The notes: generated by a model from the letters alone, not told the origin. A DNA stretch of 64,000 bases from Paenibacillus_AA sp045062745 (GCF_045062745.1 NZ_JBJGED010000035.1:1-64000); one strand, 5' to 3'; shown: positions 8,713-17,003, counted from the stretch's first letter. Translations and numbers: made by a program.

Positions 8713-8979
8713 TTAATTTGTCATAGATTTATAAATTTCTGAGAGCTCGGCCAAACATTCTTTGCTGATCATCTTGCCTTTGAAATAGACGAGATTATCG
8801 GCATTGCCCGTGAAGATGCAGGCCGGCTCGTACTTCTTCAGCATAATGCGCTCCCCGTCGACGTAGATCTCCAACGCGTCCTTCTCCCCAATGCCAAGCG
8901 TACGTCGAAGTTCGATCGGGATAACCACGCGGCCCAATTCATCTACTTTTCTTACGATCCCTGTTGATTTCATCATCAT
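8713..8979 (-). CDS. abrB: Transition-state regulator AbrB
   Basis: AbrB is a global repressor of post-exponential genes that binds DNA through an N-terminal swapped-hairpin domain. Residues 3-50 (KSTGIVRKVDELGRVVIPIE onward) are nearly identical to B. subtilis AbrB, while the C-terminal half (the ACIFTGNADNLVYFKGK region) is the divergent oligomerisation part. Three consecutive ATGs occur (8979, 8976, 8973), with GGGGAGG five bases before the first. B. subtilis abrB lies at the same place after yabC, but there metS follows. Its promoter carries tandem Spo0A boxes, so Spo0A repression is inferred. Confidence 0.95.
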   Translation of the reverse strand: MMMKSTGIVRKVDELGRVVIPIELRRTLGIGEKDALEIYVDGERIMLKKYEPACIFTGNADNLVYFKGKMISKECLAELSEIYKSMTN

Positions 8980-8997
8980 CTATTCCTCCCCATGGTA

Positions 8998-9058
8998 TTC
9001 GCCAACATTCGACATAGTTCTCACTTCTAATGATACCAACCATTCCCATAATAGTCAA
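8998..9058 (-). promoter_or_regulatory. Sigma-A promoter of abrB with tandem Spo0A boxes
   Basis: On the minus strand TTGACT (9058-9053) and an extended -10 TGGTATCAT (hexamer 9035-9030) are 17 bases apart. Just downstream of the predicted start lie TGTCGAA (9014-9008) and TTGGCGAA (9005-8998), two direct repeats ten bases apart. B. subtilis abrB has the same layout of tandem 0A boxes downstream of the start point, through which Spo0A~P represses it. Confidence 0.75.
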
Positions 9059-9262
9059 CCCTATCAGCTTTCATTTTGAGCCCCCCTCTCTTAATTATTT
9101 TATAGAGTACGAGATCCAAAACCGGGAAATCCTGCGTTCTACAAGGCATTTTCGTAATGCAGGGGTATTAGGCTACAATTCGTTTCTGAGTTGTGACAAT
9201 TATTTGAACAGCCTTATCCTGCAAAACTTGCGGATAGAAATGGAAGACCTTTTCCGCGGTAA

Positions 9263-9320
9263 TTCGACAAAAATTGACTATCTTAGGACTAAAGACTCAG
9301 TAATTTGTCGAATGTCGCAA
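9263..9320. promoter_or_regulatory. Distal Spo0A box cluster
   Basis: TTCGACAAAA (9263-9272) and TTTGTCGAA (9304-9312) match the 0A box perfectly in opposite orientations, and a partial third, TGTCGCAA, adjoins at 9313-9320. The cluster lies about 80-140 bases upstream of the HD-protein start. The 422-base abrB-HD gap holds no convincing gene. Confidence 0.55.
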
Positions 9321-9401
9321 CAAGCGCTTACAAACGCAAAATGATGCGGTTGATTTCCCTTTTTTCGTATATACTGAAGGGAAGAAAGGAGAGAGGACCC
9401 A

Positions 9402-10691
9402 ATGGGCGCTCCGCTGCACGAAGAAAAAGTGTTCAAGGATCCGGTGCACAAATACATATACGTGCAGGACCAAGCGATTTGGGATTTGATCAACACGAGA
9501 GAATTTCAAAGACTGCGTCGCATTCGACAACTGGGCACCTCCTTCATGACCTTTCACGGCGCCGAGCATAGCCGCTTCTCTCATTCGCTAGGGGTGTACG
9601 AGGTGGCGCGCAAAATCATCTCCCAATTCGAACGAAACGACTATTCCGAATGGCCGCGCGAAGAGCGGATCCTGGCGCTTAGCTCCGCGTTGCTGCACGA
9701 CATCGGGCATGGGCCGTTCTCTCATTCCATAGAGCGTGTCTTCGGCACGGACCACGAGGAATGGACATGCAAGCTGGTGCTCGGGGACACGGAAGTGAAC
9801 CGGGTGCTGCGCGAGGTCGATCCGTCGCTGCCGAAGAACGTCTCCGACGTCATCTGCAAGTCGTACGGGAAATCGATCGTCGTCAGCCTGATCTCGAGCC
9901 AGCTGGATGCCGACCGGATGGATTACTTGCTCCGCGACGCGTATTTCACCGGCGTGAATTACGGTACGTTCGATCTGGAGCGCATCCTCCGGGTCATTCG
10001 TCCGCACAAGGGTCGGATCGTCGTCAAAGAGAGCGGCATGCACGCGGTCGAAGATTATTTGATGGCGCGGTATCAAATGTACTGGCAAATCTATTTTCAC
10101 CCAGTTACCCGTAGTTCGGAAATAGTTTTGAGAAAAATATTCGAGCGCGCGAATTTTTTATACAAACAGACGTTCGATTTTCGGTTCATGCCGGCCGCTT
10201 TTGAGAGCTTGCTGAAAGGAACATTGACCCTGGACGACTACTTGGAGCTGGACGAGTCCTACGTGCAGATGACGCTCATGCAATGGACGCGGGAGCGCGA
10301 CCCGATTCTCGCCGATCTGTGCGACCGGTTCCTGAACCGCAAGTTGTTCAAGTATGCTACGCTTGATTCGGAGCCGAGCCCCTGCGAAGAGGAGCTGCGA
10401 ACTTGGATGAAGGCGAAGGGCGTCGACCCGGACTATTACATGGAGATCGATTTCCTGTCGGCCTTGCCCTACGATCTGTATCGCGCGGGGGAAAAGGAAA
10501 GTTTGCCGATCCTGCTGCTGGATGGGAAGGACGAGCTGGTGGAAATTTCGCGAAAATCGGAAATCGTGCGTTCCATCAGTGAAATTCACCAAGGCGAACG
10601 TCGGGTGTATTATCCGGACGATCTGCTGAAGCAGTTCGTGACGGAGCTGCCGGACGGTTGGCGGGCCCGGTTCGGCTGGGACGAGGTATAG
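9402..10691 (+). CDS. HD-domain phosphohydrolase (YwfO/dNTPase-like)
   Basis: The 429-residue protein matches the YwfO family, related to dGTP triphosphohydrolases and SAMHD1. Metal-binding HD motifs are visible: EHSRFSHSLGV (about 55-65), LLHDIGHGPFSH (97-108, with H99/D100) and QLDADRMDYLLRDA near 165-178. B. subtilis YwfO hydrolyses several (d)NTPs; the substrate here is inferred. AGGAGAGAGG precedes the ATG. In B. subtilis this position holds metS (methionyl-tRNA synthetase), so the locus has been rearranged. Spo0A boxes lie upstream. Confidence 0.88.
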   Translation: MGAPLHEEKVFKDPVHKYIYVQDQAIWDLINTREFQRLRRIRQLGTSFMTFHGAEHSRFSHSLGVYEVARKIISQFERNDYSEWPREERILALSSALLHDIGHGPFSHSIERVFGTDHEEWTCKLVLGDTEVNRVLREVDPSLPKNVSDVICKSYGKSIVVSLISSQLDADRMDYLLRDAYFTGVNYGTFDLERILRVIRPHKGRIVVKESGMHAVEDYLMARYQMYWQIYFHPVTRSSEIVLRKIFERANFLYKQTFDFRFMPAAFESLLKGTLTLDDYLELDESYVQMTLMQWTRERDPILADLCDRFLNRKLFKYATLDSEPSPCEEELRTWMKAKGVDPDYYMEIDFLSALPYDLYRAGEKESLPILLLDGKDELVEISRKSEIVRSISEIHQGERRVYYPDDLLKQFVTELPDGWRARFGWDEV

Positions 10692-10728
10692 AAGAGAGAC
10701 AGACAAGTAGGAGTAGGAGTGAACTCGC

Positions 10729-11496
10729 ATGCTGACCGACACACATACGCATATGGATAATCAAGCATTCGCAGAGGATCGGGAGGCGGCGCTCGCACGG
10801 GCGTACGACAACGGCGTCACCCGGATGATCAATATCGGCTTCAACCGGGAGACGATTCCGACTTCCCTTCAACTCGCGGAGCAGTACGATTGGATCTATT
10901 CCACCGTCGGCTGGCATCCGCAGGATGCGATAGATATGAAGGCGGGTGACCTGGATTGGATCGAGTCGCTCTGCCGTCACCCGAAGGTCGTGGCGATCGG
11001 GGAGATCGGGCTCGACTATTACTGGGACACGTCGCCGAAGGATGTGCAGGACCGGGTGTTCCGGGGGCAGATCCGGCTCGCCCGCAAGGTCGGCCTGCCG
11101 ATCTCGATCCACAACCGCGAGGCGCATGGAGATATCGTGCGCATCCTGCGCGAGGAGAAGGCCGAGGATGTGGGCGGGGTGATGCACTGCTTCTCCGGCA
11201 GCTGGGAGACGGCCAAGCTGTGCCTCGACATGAATTTCTACATTTCCTTCGGCGGGCCGGTGACGTTCAAGAACGCACGCCAGCCGAAGGAGGTGCTGGC
11301 GCGGGTGCCGCTTGATCGCGTCTTGATCGAGACGGACGCGCCTTACTTGACGCCGCATCCGCTGCGCGGCAAACGCAATGAGACGAGCTACGTGCGGCTC
11401 GTCGCCGAATCGGCAGCTGACATCGTCGGGCTGCCGCTCGAGCAGTTCGCCGACGTGACGACGGCGAACGCGAAACGGCTGTTCCGGCTGCCCTAG
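10729..11496 (+). CDS. tatD: TatD family metal-dependent deoxyribonuclease
   Basis: TatD-type TIM-barrel hydrolase, with reported 3'-5' DNase and DNA-repair activity in relatives. The 255-residue protein shows the metal ligands HTH (6-8), GEIGLDYY (near 90), ISIHNREAH (near 128), MHCFSG (near 152) and ETDAPYLTPHP (near 203). TAGGAGTAGGAG precedes the ATG. It equals yabD of B. subtilis, just downstream of metS there. A terminator overlaps its 3' end. Confidence 0.93.
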   Translation: MLTDTHTHMDNQAFAEDREAALARAYDNGVTRMINIGFNRETIPTSLQLAEQYDWIYSTVGWHPQDAIDMKAGDLDWIESLCRHPKVVAIGEIGLDYYWDTSPKDVQDRVFRGQIRLARKVGLPISIHNREAHGDIVRILREEKAEDVGGVMHCFSGSWETAKLCLDMNFYISFGGPVTFKNARQPKEVLARVPLDRVLIETDAPYLTPHPLRGKRNETSYVRLVAESAADIVGLPLEQFADVTTANAKRLFRLP

Positions 11497-11520
11497 GCAG
11501 GCTGGAACAGCCGTTTTTTT
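11476..11520 (+). terminator. Terminator overlapping tatD 3' end
   Basis: CGGCTGTTCC (11476-11485) pairs with GGAACAGCCG (11504-11513) and is followed by seven T. It faces the convergent ecsB gene. Confidence 0.85.
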
Positions 11521-11557
11521 GCGCCGCTTCGCGGCGGCTGTTACGCGCGCCGCGCGC

Positions 11558-12754
11558 TCATGCGCGCCGCATCCGCGCGCGCATCGCGGCTGCGGCGCCG
11601 AGCGCCGCGAGCGGCAGCGACGCCATCGGCGCGGTGAGCGCCGGGCTCGCGGCAAGCGCGGCCGTCAGCAGCGCGAGCACCGCGAGCTGCGCGCGAAACG
11701 CGACCGCGGCGACGGCGTGGCGGCGCGCCTGCGGCGGCAGCGGGTACAACGCCGGCATGACGGCGTGGGCGTGGAGCTCGCGCAGCGCGGACAGCTGCAC
11801 GTGGATGACGAGCGCGAAGAACAAGTAGAGCCCGCTCGCGAGCCAAGGGTTCCGGCTCGTCACGATTAATGCACATGCAAGCACTAGCAGCCGCAGTACG
11901 ATACCGGTCAACTCCGAACGAATCAGCGTGAGCGTATATAAATACAGATAAGCCCGGTCCGGGCGGAACCGGATGCCCGACGCGGCGAACTTCAGCCAGC
12001 TCCGGCGGCGCACCTGGTGCGGCAGCTCGTCTACATCGGTGAACCAGCTGAAGAAGAGGAAGAAGAACGATTGATGCTTCGCCTCCCGGGCGAGCAGCTC
12101 GGTCCAATGCACGCGGTAAGCGGGCAGTCGAGGGTACGCAAGAGCCGCTACCCCGAAGGAGACCAGGAATAAGGCGCCTGCGATCAGAAAGCCGGCCTTC
12201 AGGAAGAGGAGCCAGACCGCCGCGTTGACGATCCATTTGAACAGCGACGCCCCGATCCTATATTCGCGCGCGGCGAGGTTCGCCTCCTTCCACGCATGCA
12301 GCAGGTTCGCGACTTTCAGAGCGAGCGCAAGCAGCAGCAGCGCCCACACCGGATCCGCCTGATCCCCGAATCCGTGTACATACAACGGGCTGGCCGCGAG
12401 GACAACCGCGATTGTGAGGAGAGCTTGTCCGATCAGGCTGTACCGGAAGGCCGCCCGGAAGTAGGAGGCCATGGCGGATTCGAGAGACAGCAAGAACACG
12501 GTGTCCGCGTCCCGCAGCAAGGTGCGGAGCGGGCTGATGGCCGTAAGCGGCAGCAGGAGCACGATCAGGACTATCGAATAGGGGAAATCAGCGGACAAAT
12601 GAGGCAACGAGTATTGGTAGAAGTAGCCGAGACCGATCAGCACCATAAGCAGGAACATGAAAAAGCCGCTTCGGCCCATATCGCGTGTATAGCGGGAGAC
12701 TAACGCGAGATGCCGTTTATACCGTTCGCGCCATAGCTCGTGAGGCACGTTCAT
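11558..12754 (-). CDS. ecsB: ABC transporter permease EcsB
   Basis: Membrane partner of EcsA in an exporter that affects protein secretion, competence and intramembrane proteolysis in Bacillus. The ATG at 12754 overlaps the ecsA stop by four bases (ATGA) and gives 398 residues, close to EcsB (about 400). About eight to ten hydrophobic segments are visible, and the conserved TDVDELPHQVRRRSW motif lies near the middle. The C-terminal 100 residues are dominated by Ala, Leu and Arg and coded by extremely GC-rich sequence (11540-11830). In B. subtilis ecsAB lies elsewhere, next to hit. Confidence 0.85.
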   Translation of the reverse strand: MNVPHELWRERYKRHLALVSRYTRDMGRSGFFMFLLMVLIGLGYFYQYSLPHLSADFPYSIVLIVLLLPLTAISPLRTLLRDADTVFLLSLESAMASYFRAAFRYSLIGQALLTIAVVLAASPLYVHGFGDQADPVWALLLLALALKVANLLHAWKEANLAAREYRIGASLFKWIVNAAVWLLFLKAGFLIAGALFLVSFGVAALAYPRLPAYRVHWTELLAREAKHQSFFFLFFSWFTDVDELPHQVRRRSWLKFAASGIRFRPDRAYLYLYTLTLIRSELTGIVLRLLVLACALIVTSRNPWLASGLYLFFALVIHVQLSALRELHAHAVMPALYPLPPQARRHAVAAVAFRAQLAVLALLTAALAASPALTAPMASLPLAALGAAAAMRARMRRA

Positions 12755-13497
12755 TGCCCGCCCTCCCCAATCAAGGCGAAGAAAGTATCCTCCAGCGTGT
12801 CGGCCGATCCGACTCCCGCTTGCTTTTTCAGCTCGGACAGCGTCCCGGAGGCGATGGAACGGCCTTGATGCAGCACGATGTAGCGGTCGCAATATTTTTC
12901 AATCGTCGACAAGATGTGCGAACTGATCAGGAGGCTGGCCCCTTCTTGCTTGCGGTCCACCATCAGCTCCAGAAGCGAGCGCATGCTGAGGGGATCCAGG
13001 CCGAGGAACGGCTCGTCTATAATGTAGAGAGGCGGTTCGACAAGAAACGCGCACATGATCATGACCTTCTGCTTCATGCCTTTCGACAATTGCTGCGGGA
13101 AACTGTTCAGCTTGTCCCTCATCTGGAATTGCTCGCTCAATCTCTGCATCCGGCGCTCGAATTCGGCCTCCTCGAGCCCGTACACCATCGCGCTCAGCCG
13201 CAAATGCTCCCGGATCGTGAGCTCCGCGTACAGCTCCGGTGCCTCCGGCACGTACGCCAGCTGCGAACGGTAGGCCGGCTCCTCCCGGCTCGACCGGCGG
13301 CCGCTGATGCGGATCTCTCCCCGCTGCGGTTGGAGCAGCCCCAGCAGGTGCTTGATCGTGGTGCTTTTCCCGGCTCCGTTCAAGCCGATCAGCCCGATCA
13401 TCTCTCCCGGGTTCACGCTGAACGATAAGTCGTGCAAGATCGGCTTCCCCAGAAAGTAGCCCCCATACAGATTTTCCACTTGCAAGATCGCTGCCAT
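12751..13497 (-). CDS. ecsA: ABC transporter ATP-binding protein EcsA
   Basis: ATPase of the Ecs exporter. The ATG at 13497 follows GGAGGCG and gives 248 residues, as in B. subtilis EcsA. Walker A is GLNGAGKST (38-46), the signature is LSKGMKQK near 140, Walker B is LYIIDEPFLGLDP near 160, and the switch region SSHILSTIEKYCDR follows. The reading frame is open further upstream but without conservation. It is translationally coupled to ecsB. Confidence 0.92.
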   Translation of the reverse strand: MAAILQVENLYGGYFLGKPILHDLSFSVNPGEMIGLIGLNGAGKSTTIKHLLGLLQPQRGEIRISGRRSSREEPAYRSQLAYVPEAPELYAELTIREHLRLSAMVYGLEEAEFERRMQRLSEQFQMRDKLNSFPQQLSKGMKQKVMIMCAFLVEPPLYIIDEPFLGLDPLSMRSLLELMVDRKQEGASLLISSHILSTIEKYCDRYIVLHQGRSIASGTLSELKKQAGVGSADTLEDTFFALIGEGGQ

Positions 13498-13779
13498 TAA
13501 ACACGCCTCCGGTGACGAAATGAGTTCTGATGCTTTTATCCTATCATTTTCGGGAATTTCAAGTACATTTTTACCTATTTTTCTACAGTAATGACCTAAT
13601 ATTTTAGAAAACAGGAGCATGCAGGAGCGAGAGAGAGCATTTTCATTCAGAAAGTGTGATTAATCACACAAAATTCAGGGATTTGTTTAATTTTACCTGG
13701 TGACCTCGCTTTACAGCTTTGGAGGAACATCGTAAACTAACCTTCATAATAACTTAACTTCATATTGCTATCAATTTCC
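13498..13779. other. Gene-free stretch upstream of the yabE riboswitch
   Basis: AT-rich DNA between the divergent ecsA and yabE units. It should hold both promoters. I see no clear -35/-10 pair and no credible gene. A short palindrome GTGATTAATCAC occurs near 13657. Confidence 0.6.
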
Positions 13780-13920
13780 AATCGCTGAGTTTTCAGAAAT
13801 GAAAAACGGGGGAACCATCAAGGGTTATTGGGGTGAATTTTGCGGCCTGGGCGCGGAAGCCTGGTGCAGCGAATAGGGCGACTCTCGCGTCCGAATCCGT
13901 CAGCTAACCTCGTAAGCGTG
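13780..13920 (+). ncRNA. c-di-AMP riboswitch (ydaO/yuaA leader)
   Basis: The RNA carries hallmark ydaO-class segments in order: the ATCGCTGAGTTTTCAG entry, the ACGGGGGAACCA block (about 13805-13816), TTGGGGTGAAT near 13830, and the distal CCGAATCCGTCAGCTAACC (13891-13909) followed by CGTAAGCG that closes the P1 stem. This class binds cyclic di-AMP and switches off downstream cell-wall and osmolyte genes by transcription termination. A terminator stands about 50 bases downstream, before yabE, a usual target (3D-domain cell wall hydrolase). Confidence 0.88.
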
Positions 13921-13972
13921 AAGAGAGAGGGCACTTTGTCGGGCAGCTATGCTTGTCAGCATAGTACGCAGA

Positions 13973-14004
13973 GCCGAGAAGAGTTCCTCTTCTACGGCTT
14001 TTTT
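13973..14004 (+). terminator. Riboswitch-controlled terminator before yabE
   Basis: GCCGAGAAGAG pairs with CTCTTCTACGGC (one bulged A), followed by six T. It lies between the c-di-AMP aptamer and yabE, the expected expression platform. A small hairpin CTATGC/GCATAG lies just upstream. Confidence 0.85.
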
Positions 14005-14214
14005 GTTTTGATTGCCCGGTACAGCGTTAAAGCGCCAAAGGAAATTTTTTCCTTCACCCAGGGATAACGGGTCACTACCTCTCATACACATGGGAGGGGG
14101 CGGTTTGGCCCAAAATCACACAAGTGAAGGAGAGACGGCACTACCATATTCTAGAGTCGCGTCAATTCCGATCTAGCTAACACTCGACGGCGGGGCTTAA
14201 GGAGGACCGAAGAA

Positions 14215-15345
14215 GTGGGAGGTATTCAACTAGGAGAACCCCATGTAAAGCGATCATCCAGCATGACCTTCGCATTGCGATGGAAGCGAGAAAACTTGCG
14301 TTTGATTTCAGGCGTCGCTTTGTTTTCGATCGCTATGACTTTCATGTTCATGGTGTTGATGTACGGTACGGCTACCAAGAGCGTATCCGTAGTTGTGAAT
14401 GGACAAGAAACCGTTGTGAGCACCAAGCAATGGGTCCTGCAACGCCTACTGGATGAACTGGCCATCCCGGTTGGGGCTCATGATCGATTGTCCTTGCCTC
14501 TCGAGGCGAAGTTGAAGCACGGGGACACTGTCGTGATCGATCATGCCTATCCGATTCAATTGACGGCCGATGGCAACACGGAAACCCGATACACGACAGG
14601 AAGAACGGTTGCTGCCGCTCTGGAGGACTTGAACGTATCGCTCGGAGAGCTGGATAAGGTCACTCCCGCTCTGGAATCGCCGCTCGCCGGCAACGATACG
14701 GTGCAAGTCGTCAGAGTCAGCAAGATTGTTGAGGATCAGACGGAAGCGATTCCGTTCGAGACGGTCAAACAAAACGACCCGAACCTGCTCAAAGGCAAAG
14801 AGCAGACGGTGTCCGAGGGCAAAGAAGGCGTATTGGCCAAAAAGATAGAGAAGACATTCGAAGACGGCGTGCTCGTCGCCGAGAACGTTGTGGATATGAA
14901 AGTCGCCGAGGAAAGCGTCAACAAAGTCGTCGCGCTCGGCACCAAAAACCCCGTGGTAGTCTTATCCGCCGCTTCGCCCAATATCGATGAAGTATCGAAG
15001 AATGGGGTGACGTTTGCGTATAAGCAGATTCTGAACAACGTGACCCTTACGGCGTACACCGTCGATGTGGGCAAGTCCAGTGAGCATCCCCAATACGGCA
15101 TGACGTTCTCCGGGACGCGAGTGACGGAAGGACGCACGATTGCCGTTGACCCCAAGGTCATTCCGATCGGCTGGTGGGTGTATATCGAAGGCATCGGACT
15201 GCGCCGAGCCGAAGATACCGGAAGCGCGATTAAAGGCAATACGATCGACGTCTACTTCGACAGCCTCGATTACGCCAAACGGTTCGGCGTGAAGCGGGGA
15301 TACAAGGTCTATGTTATCGGCAAAGATAAGCCGGCTACGAATTAA
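14215..15345 (+). CDS. yabE: Cell-wall-binding protein with DUF348, G5 and 3D domains
   Basis: YabE-type protein, related to Rpf/Sps-like muralytic factors. The 376-residue product has a TM anchor or signal segment at about 34-55, two DUF348 repeats (about 60-180), a G5 domain (about 180-260) and a C-terminal 3D domain with the diagnostic DPKVIPIGWWVYIEG and NTIDVYFDSL sequences. The GTG at 14215 follows AAGGAGG. A role in peptidoglycan turnover is inferred from the family. Expression appears to be under a c-di-AMP riboswitch, linking wall lytic activity to the second messenger. Confidence 0.92.
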   Translation: MGGIQLGEPHVKRSSSMTFALRWKRENLRLISGVALFSIAMTFMFMVLMYGTATKSVSVVVNGQETVVSTKQWVLQRLLDELAIPVGAHDRLSLPLEAKLKHGDTVVIDHAYPIQLTADGNTETRYTTGRTVAAALEDLNVSLGELDKVTPALESPLAGNDTVQVVRVSKIVEDQTEAIPFETVKQNDPNLLKGKEQTVSEGKEGVLAKKIEKTFEDGVLVAENVVDMKVAEESVNKVVALGTKNPVVVLSAASPNIDEVSKNGVTFAYKQILNNVTLTAYTVDVGKSSEHPQYGMTFSGTRVTEGRTIAVDPKVIPIGWWVYIEGIGLRRAEDTGSAIKGNTIDVYFDSLDYAKRFGVKRGYKVYVIGKDKPATN

Positions 15346-15361
15346 TTCCCCTTTTTGAGGT

Positions 15362-15439
15362 TTGATGAAACGGCCCTTTTTCGGGTATAGTGTAAATAAT
15401 TGGAGCAGGAAGAAGAGGAGAACCGCCCCTCTTCTTTTT
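15362..15439 (+). promoter_or_regulatory. Promoter plus leader terminator before rnmV
   Basis: TTGATG (15362-15367) and TATAGT (15386-15391) are 18 bases apart. A hairpin AAGAAGAGG/CCTCTTCTT with five T (15410-15439) follows within about 20 bases of the predicted start. It may simply end yabE, or act as an attenuator of rnmV-rsmA. Confidence 0.5.
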
Positions 15440-15468
15440 GTTGCTTATTGGAAAGGATGTTCGCACTT

Positions 15469-16041
15469 GTGATTCGAGAAGTCATTGTAGTGGAAGGGCG
15501 CGACGATACGATCGCCATCCAGCGCGCGGTGCAGGCCGAGACGATCGAGACCGGCGGGTCGGCCATCGATGATGCCGTCCTCCGTCGAATCGCACTCGCT
15601 CAGGAACGGCGAGGCGTGATTGTGTTCACCGATCCGGATCATGCCGGGGAACGCATTCGCCGGATCATCGCCGCCCGCGTTCCCGGGTGCAAGCATGCCT
15701 TCCTCACTCAGCAGCAGGCGACCAAGAAGGGCGATATCGGGGTGGAGAACGCCTCGGATGAAGCGATCCGCCAGGCGCTGGAGCAGGTGAGGACCGACTA
15801 TGAGGGAGGCGAGTTGGCGGCGGGAGCCTCGGCTGGAGAGCCTGTCACGCAGACCGACCTAATGGAGGCCGGCCTGCTCGTGCACCCGGACGCCGCCCGC
15901 CGGCGGCTCCTGGTCGGAGAGCGGCTCGGCATCGGGTGCTGCAACGGCAAACAGTTTCTGAAGCGGTGCGCGATGTTTCGCATTACGAAAGACGAATTTC
16001 GGGCGGCGGTAGAGCAAGGATTCCCTAACGAAGGATTGTGA
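15469..16041 (+). CDS. rnmV: Ribonuclease M5
   Basis: RNase M5 makes the final cuts in 5S rRNA maturation. The GTG at 15469, with GGAAAGGA 11 bases upstream, gives 190 residues and an IREVIVVEGRDD start like B. subtilis RnmV (186). The TOPRIM domain shows the catalytic Glu in VVEGRDDT and the acidic TDPDHAGERIR motif. An ATG at 15457 lies on top of the Shine-Dalgarno and is less likely. The gene is eight bases before rsmA, its constant partner. Confidence 0.92.
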   Translation: MIREVIVVEGRDDTIAIQRAVQAETIETGGSAIDDAVLRRIALAQERRGVIVFTDPDHAGERIRRIIAARVPGCKHAFLTQQQATKKGDIGVENASDEAIRQALEQVRTDYEGGELAAGASAGEPVTQTDLMEAGLLVHPDAARRRLLVGERLGIGCCNGKQFLKRCAMFRITKDEFRAAVEQGFPNEGL

Positions 16042-16048
16042 ATGCCGG

Positions 16049-16921
16049 ATGATAGAACGGGTCTCTTCCCCCAGACGGACGAAGGAGTTAATCAAGAAGC
16101 ACTCGCTCGTGCTTAAGAAAAGCTTGGGGCAAAATTTTCTGACCGATCTGAACATTTTGCACCATATTGTCGATGCCGCCGAGCTGAACGCTACGAAGGG
16201 CGCGCTGGAGATCGGGCCGGGCATCGGCGCGCTGACCCAGCAGCTGGCAGAAGCGGCGAAGACCGTCGTCGCCGTCGAGATCGATCAGCGGCTGCTGCCG
16301 GTGCTGGCGGAGACCATGGAACCATACCCGAACGCGCACATCGTGCACGGGGATGTGCTGAAGCTGTCGCTGGCGGAGCTGTGGGACACCCGCTTCCGCG
16401 ACTGCTCCGGCGTCAGCGTCGTGGCAAACTTGCCTTATTACGTCACGACGGCGATCATCATGAAGCTGCTCGAGGAGAAGCTGCCGCTCGAGAACATCGT
16501 CGTCATGATCCAGCGGGAAGTGGCCGAGCGCATGTCGGCCCCTCCCGGTACCAAGGCCTACGGCAGCCTTAGCATCGCCGTGCAGTATTATTGCGTGCCG
16601 GAGATCGTCAAGATCGTGCCGCCGACCGTGTTCGTGCCTCAGCCGAATGTGGATTCGGCCGTCATTCGCTTGAGGCTGCGGGACAAGCCCGCGGTCGAGA
16701 CCGACGACGAAGCGTTCTTCTTCGAAGTCGTCCAAGCCTGCTTCGTCCAGCGGCGGAAGACGATCGCAAACAACCTGCGGGCCGCGTTCTTCCGTGGCGA
16801 CGACCGCACCCGCCTGGAGGCCGTCCTGGCCTCCTGCGGCATCGATCCCGCGCGTCGGGCGGAGACGCTCAGCCTGGACGAATTCGCCCGCCTGAGCCGG
16901 GCGATCGCCTCCGCGCGCTGA
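16049..16921 (+). CDS. rsmA: 16S rRNA A1518/A1519 dimethyltransferase
   Basis: RsmA (KsgA) dimethylates two adenines in helix 45 of 16S rRNA late in 30S assembly. The 290-residue protein shows KSLGQNFL near 26-33, SAM motif I LEIGPGIGALTQ near 52-63, the catalytic NLPYYV near 127-132 and the family VFVPQPNVDSAVIRL segment. It follows rnmV closely and is ended by a strong terminator. Confidence 0.95.
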   Translation: MIERVSSPRRTKELIKKHSLVLKKSLGQNFLTDLNILHHIVDAAELNATKGALEIGPGIGALTQQLAEAAKTVVAVEIDQRLLPVLAETMEPYPNAHIVHGDVLKLSLAELWDTRFRDCSGVSVVANLPYYVTTAIIMKLLEEKLPLENIVVMIQREVAERMSAPPGTKAYGSLSIAVQYYCVPEIVKIVPPTVFVPQPNVDSAVIRLRLRDKPAVETDDEAFFFEVVQACFVQRRKTIANNLRAAFFRGDDRTRLEAVLASCGIDPARRAETLSLDEFARLSRAIASAR

Positions 16922-16952
16922 CGCCGCCTCTCGCGGCTCGGGCTCCTAAAAG

Positions 16953-17003
16953 TCCGGCCCAGCTTGCTCCGCCTCTGCGGAGTCAAGCTAGGCCGGGCTT
17001 TTT
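16953..17003 (+). terminator. Terminator of rsmA
   Basis: Long stem CCGGCCCAGCTTG with inner CTCCGC/GCGGAG pairs against CAAGCTAGGCCGGG, followed by five T. Confidence 0.9.

Noticed and set aside
9030..9344. Plus-strand open frame of 104 codons between abrB and the HD gene
   Set aside because: No ribosome site, low-complexity odd composition, and it overlaps the abrB promoter and Spo0A boxes.
13840..14067. Open frame within the yabE leader
   Set aside because: It lies in the riboswitch and terminator; structure explains the sequence better.
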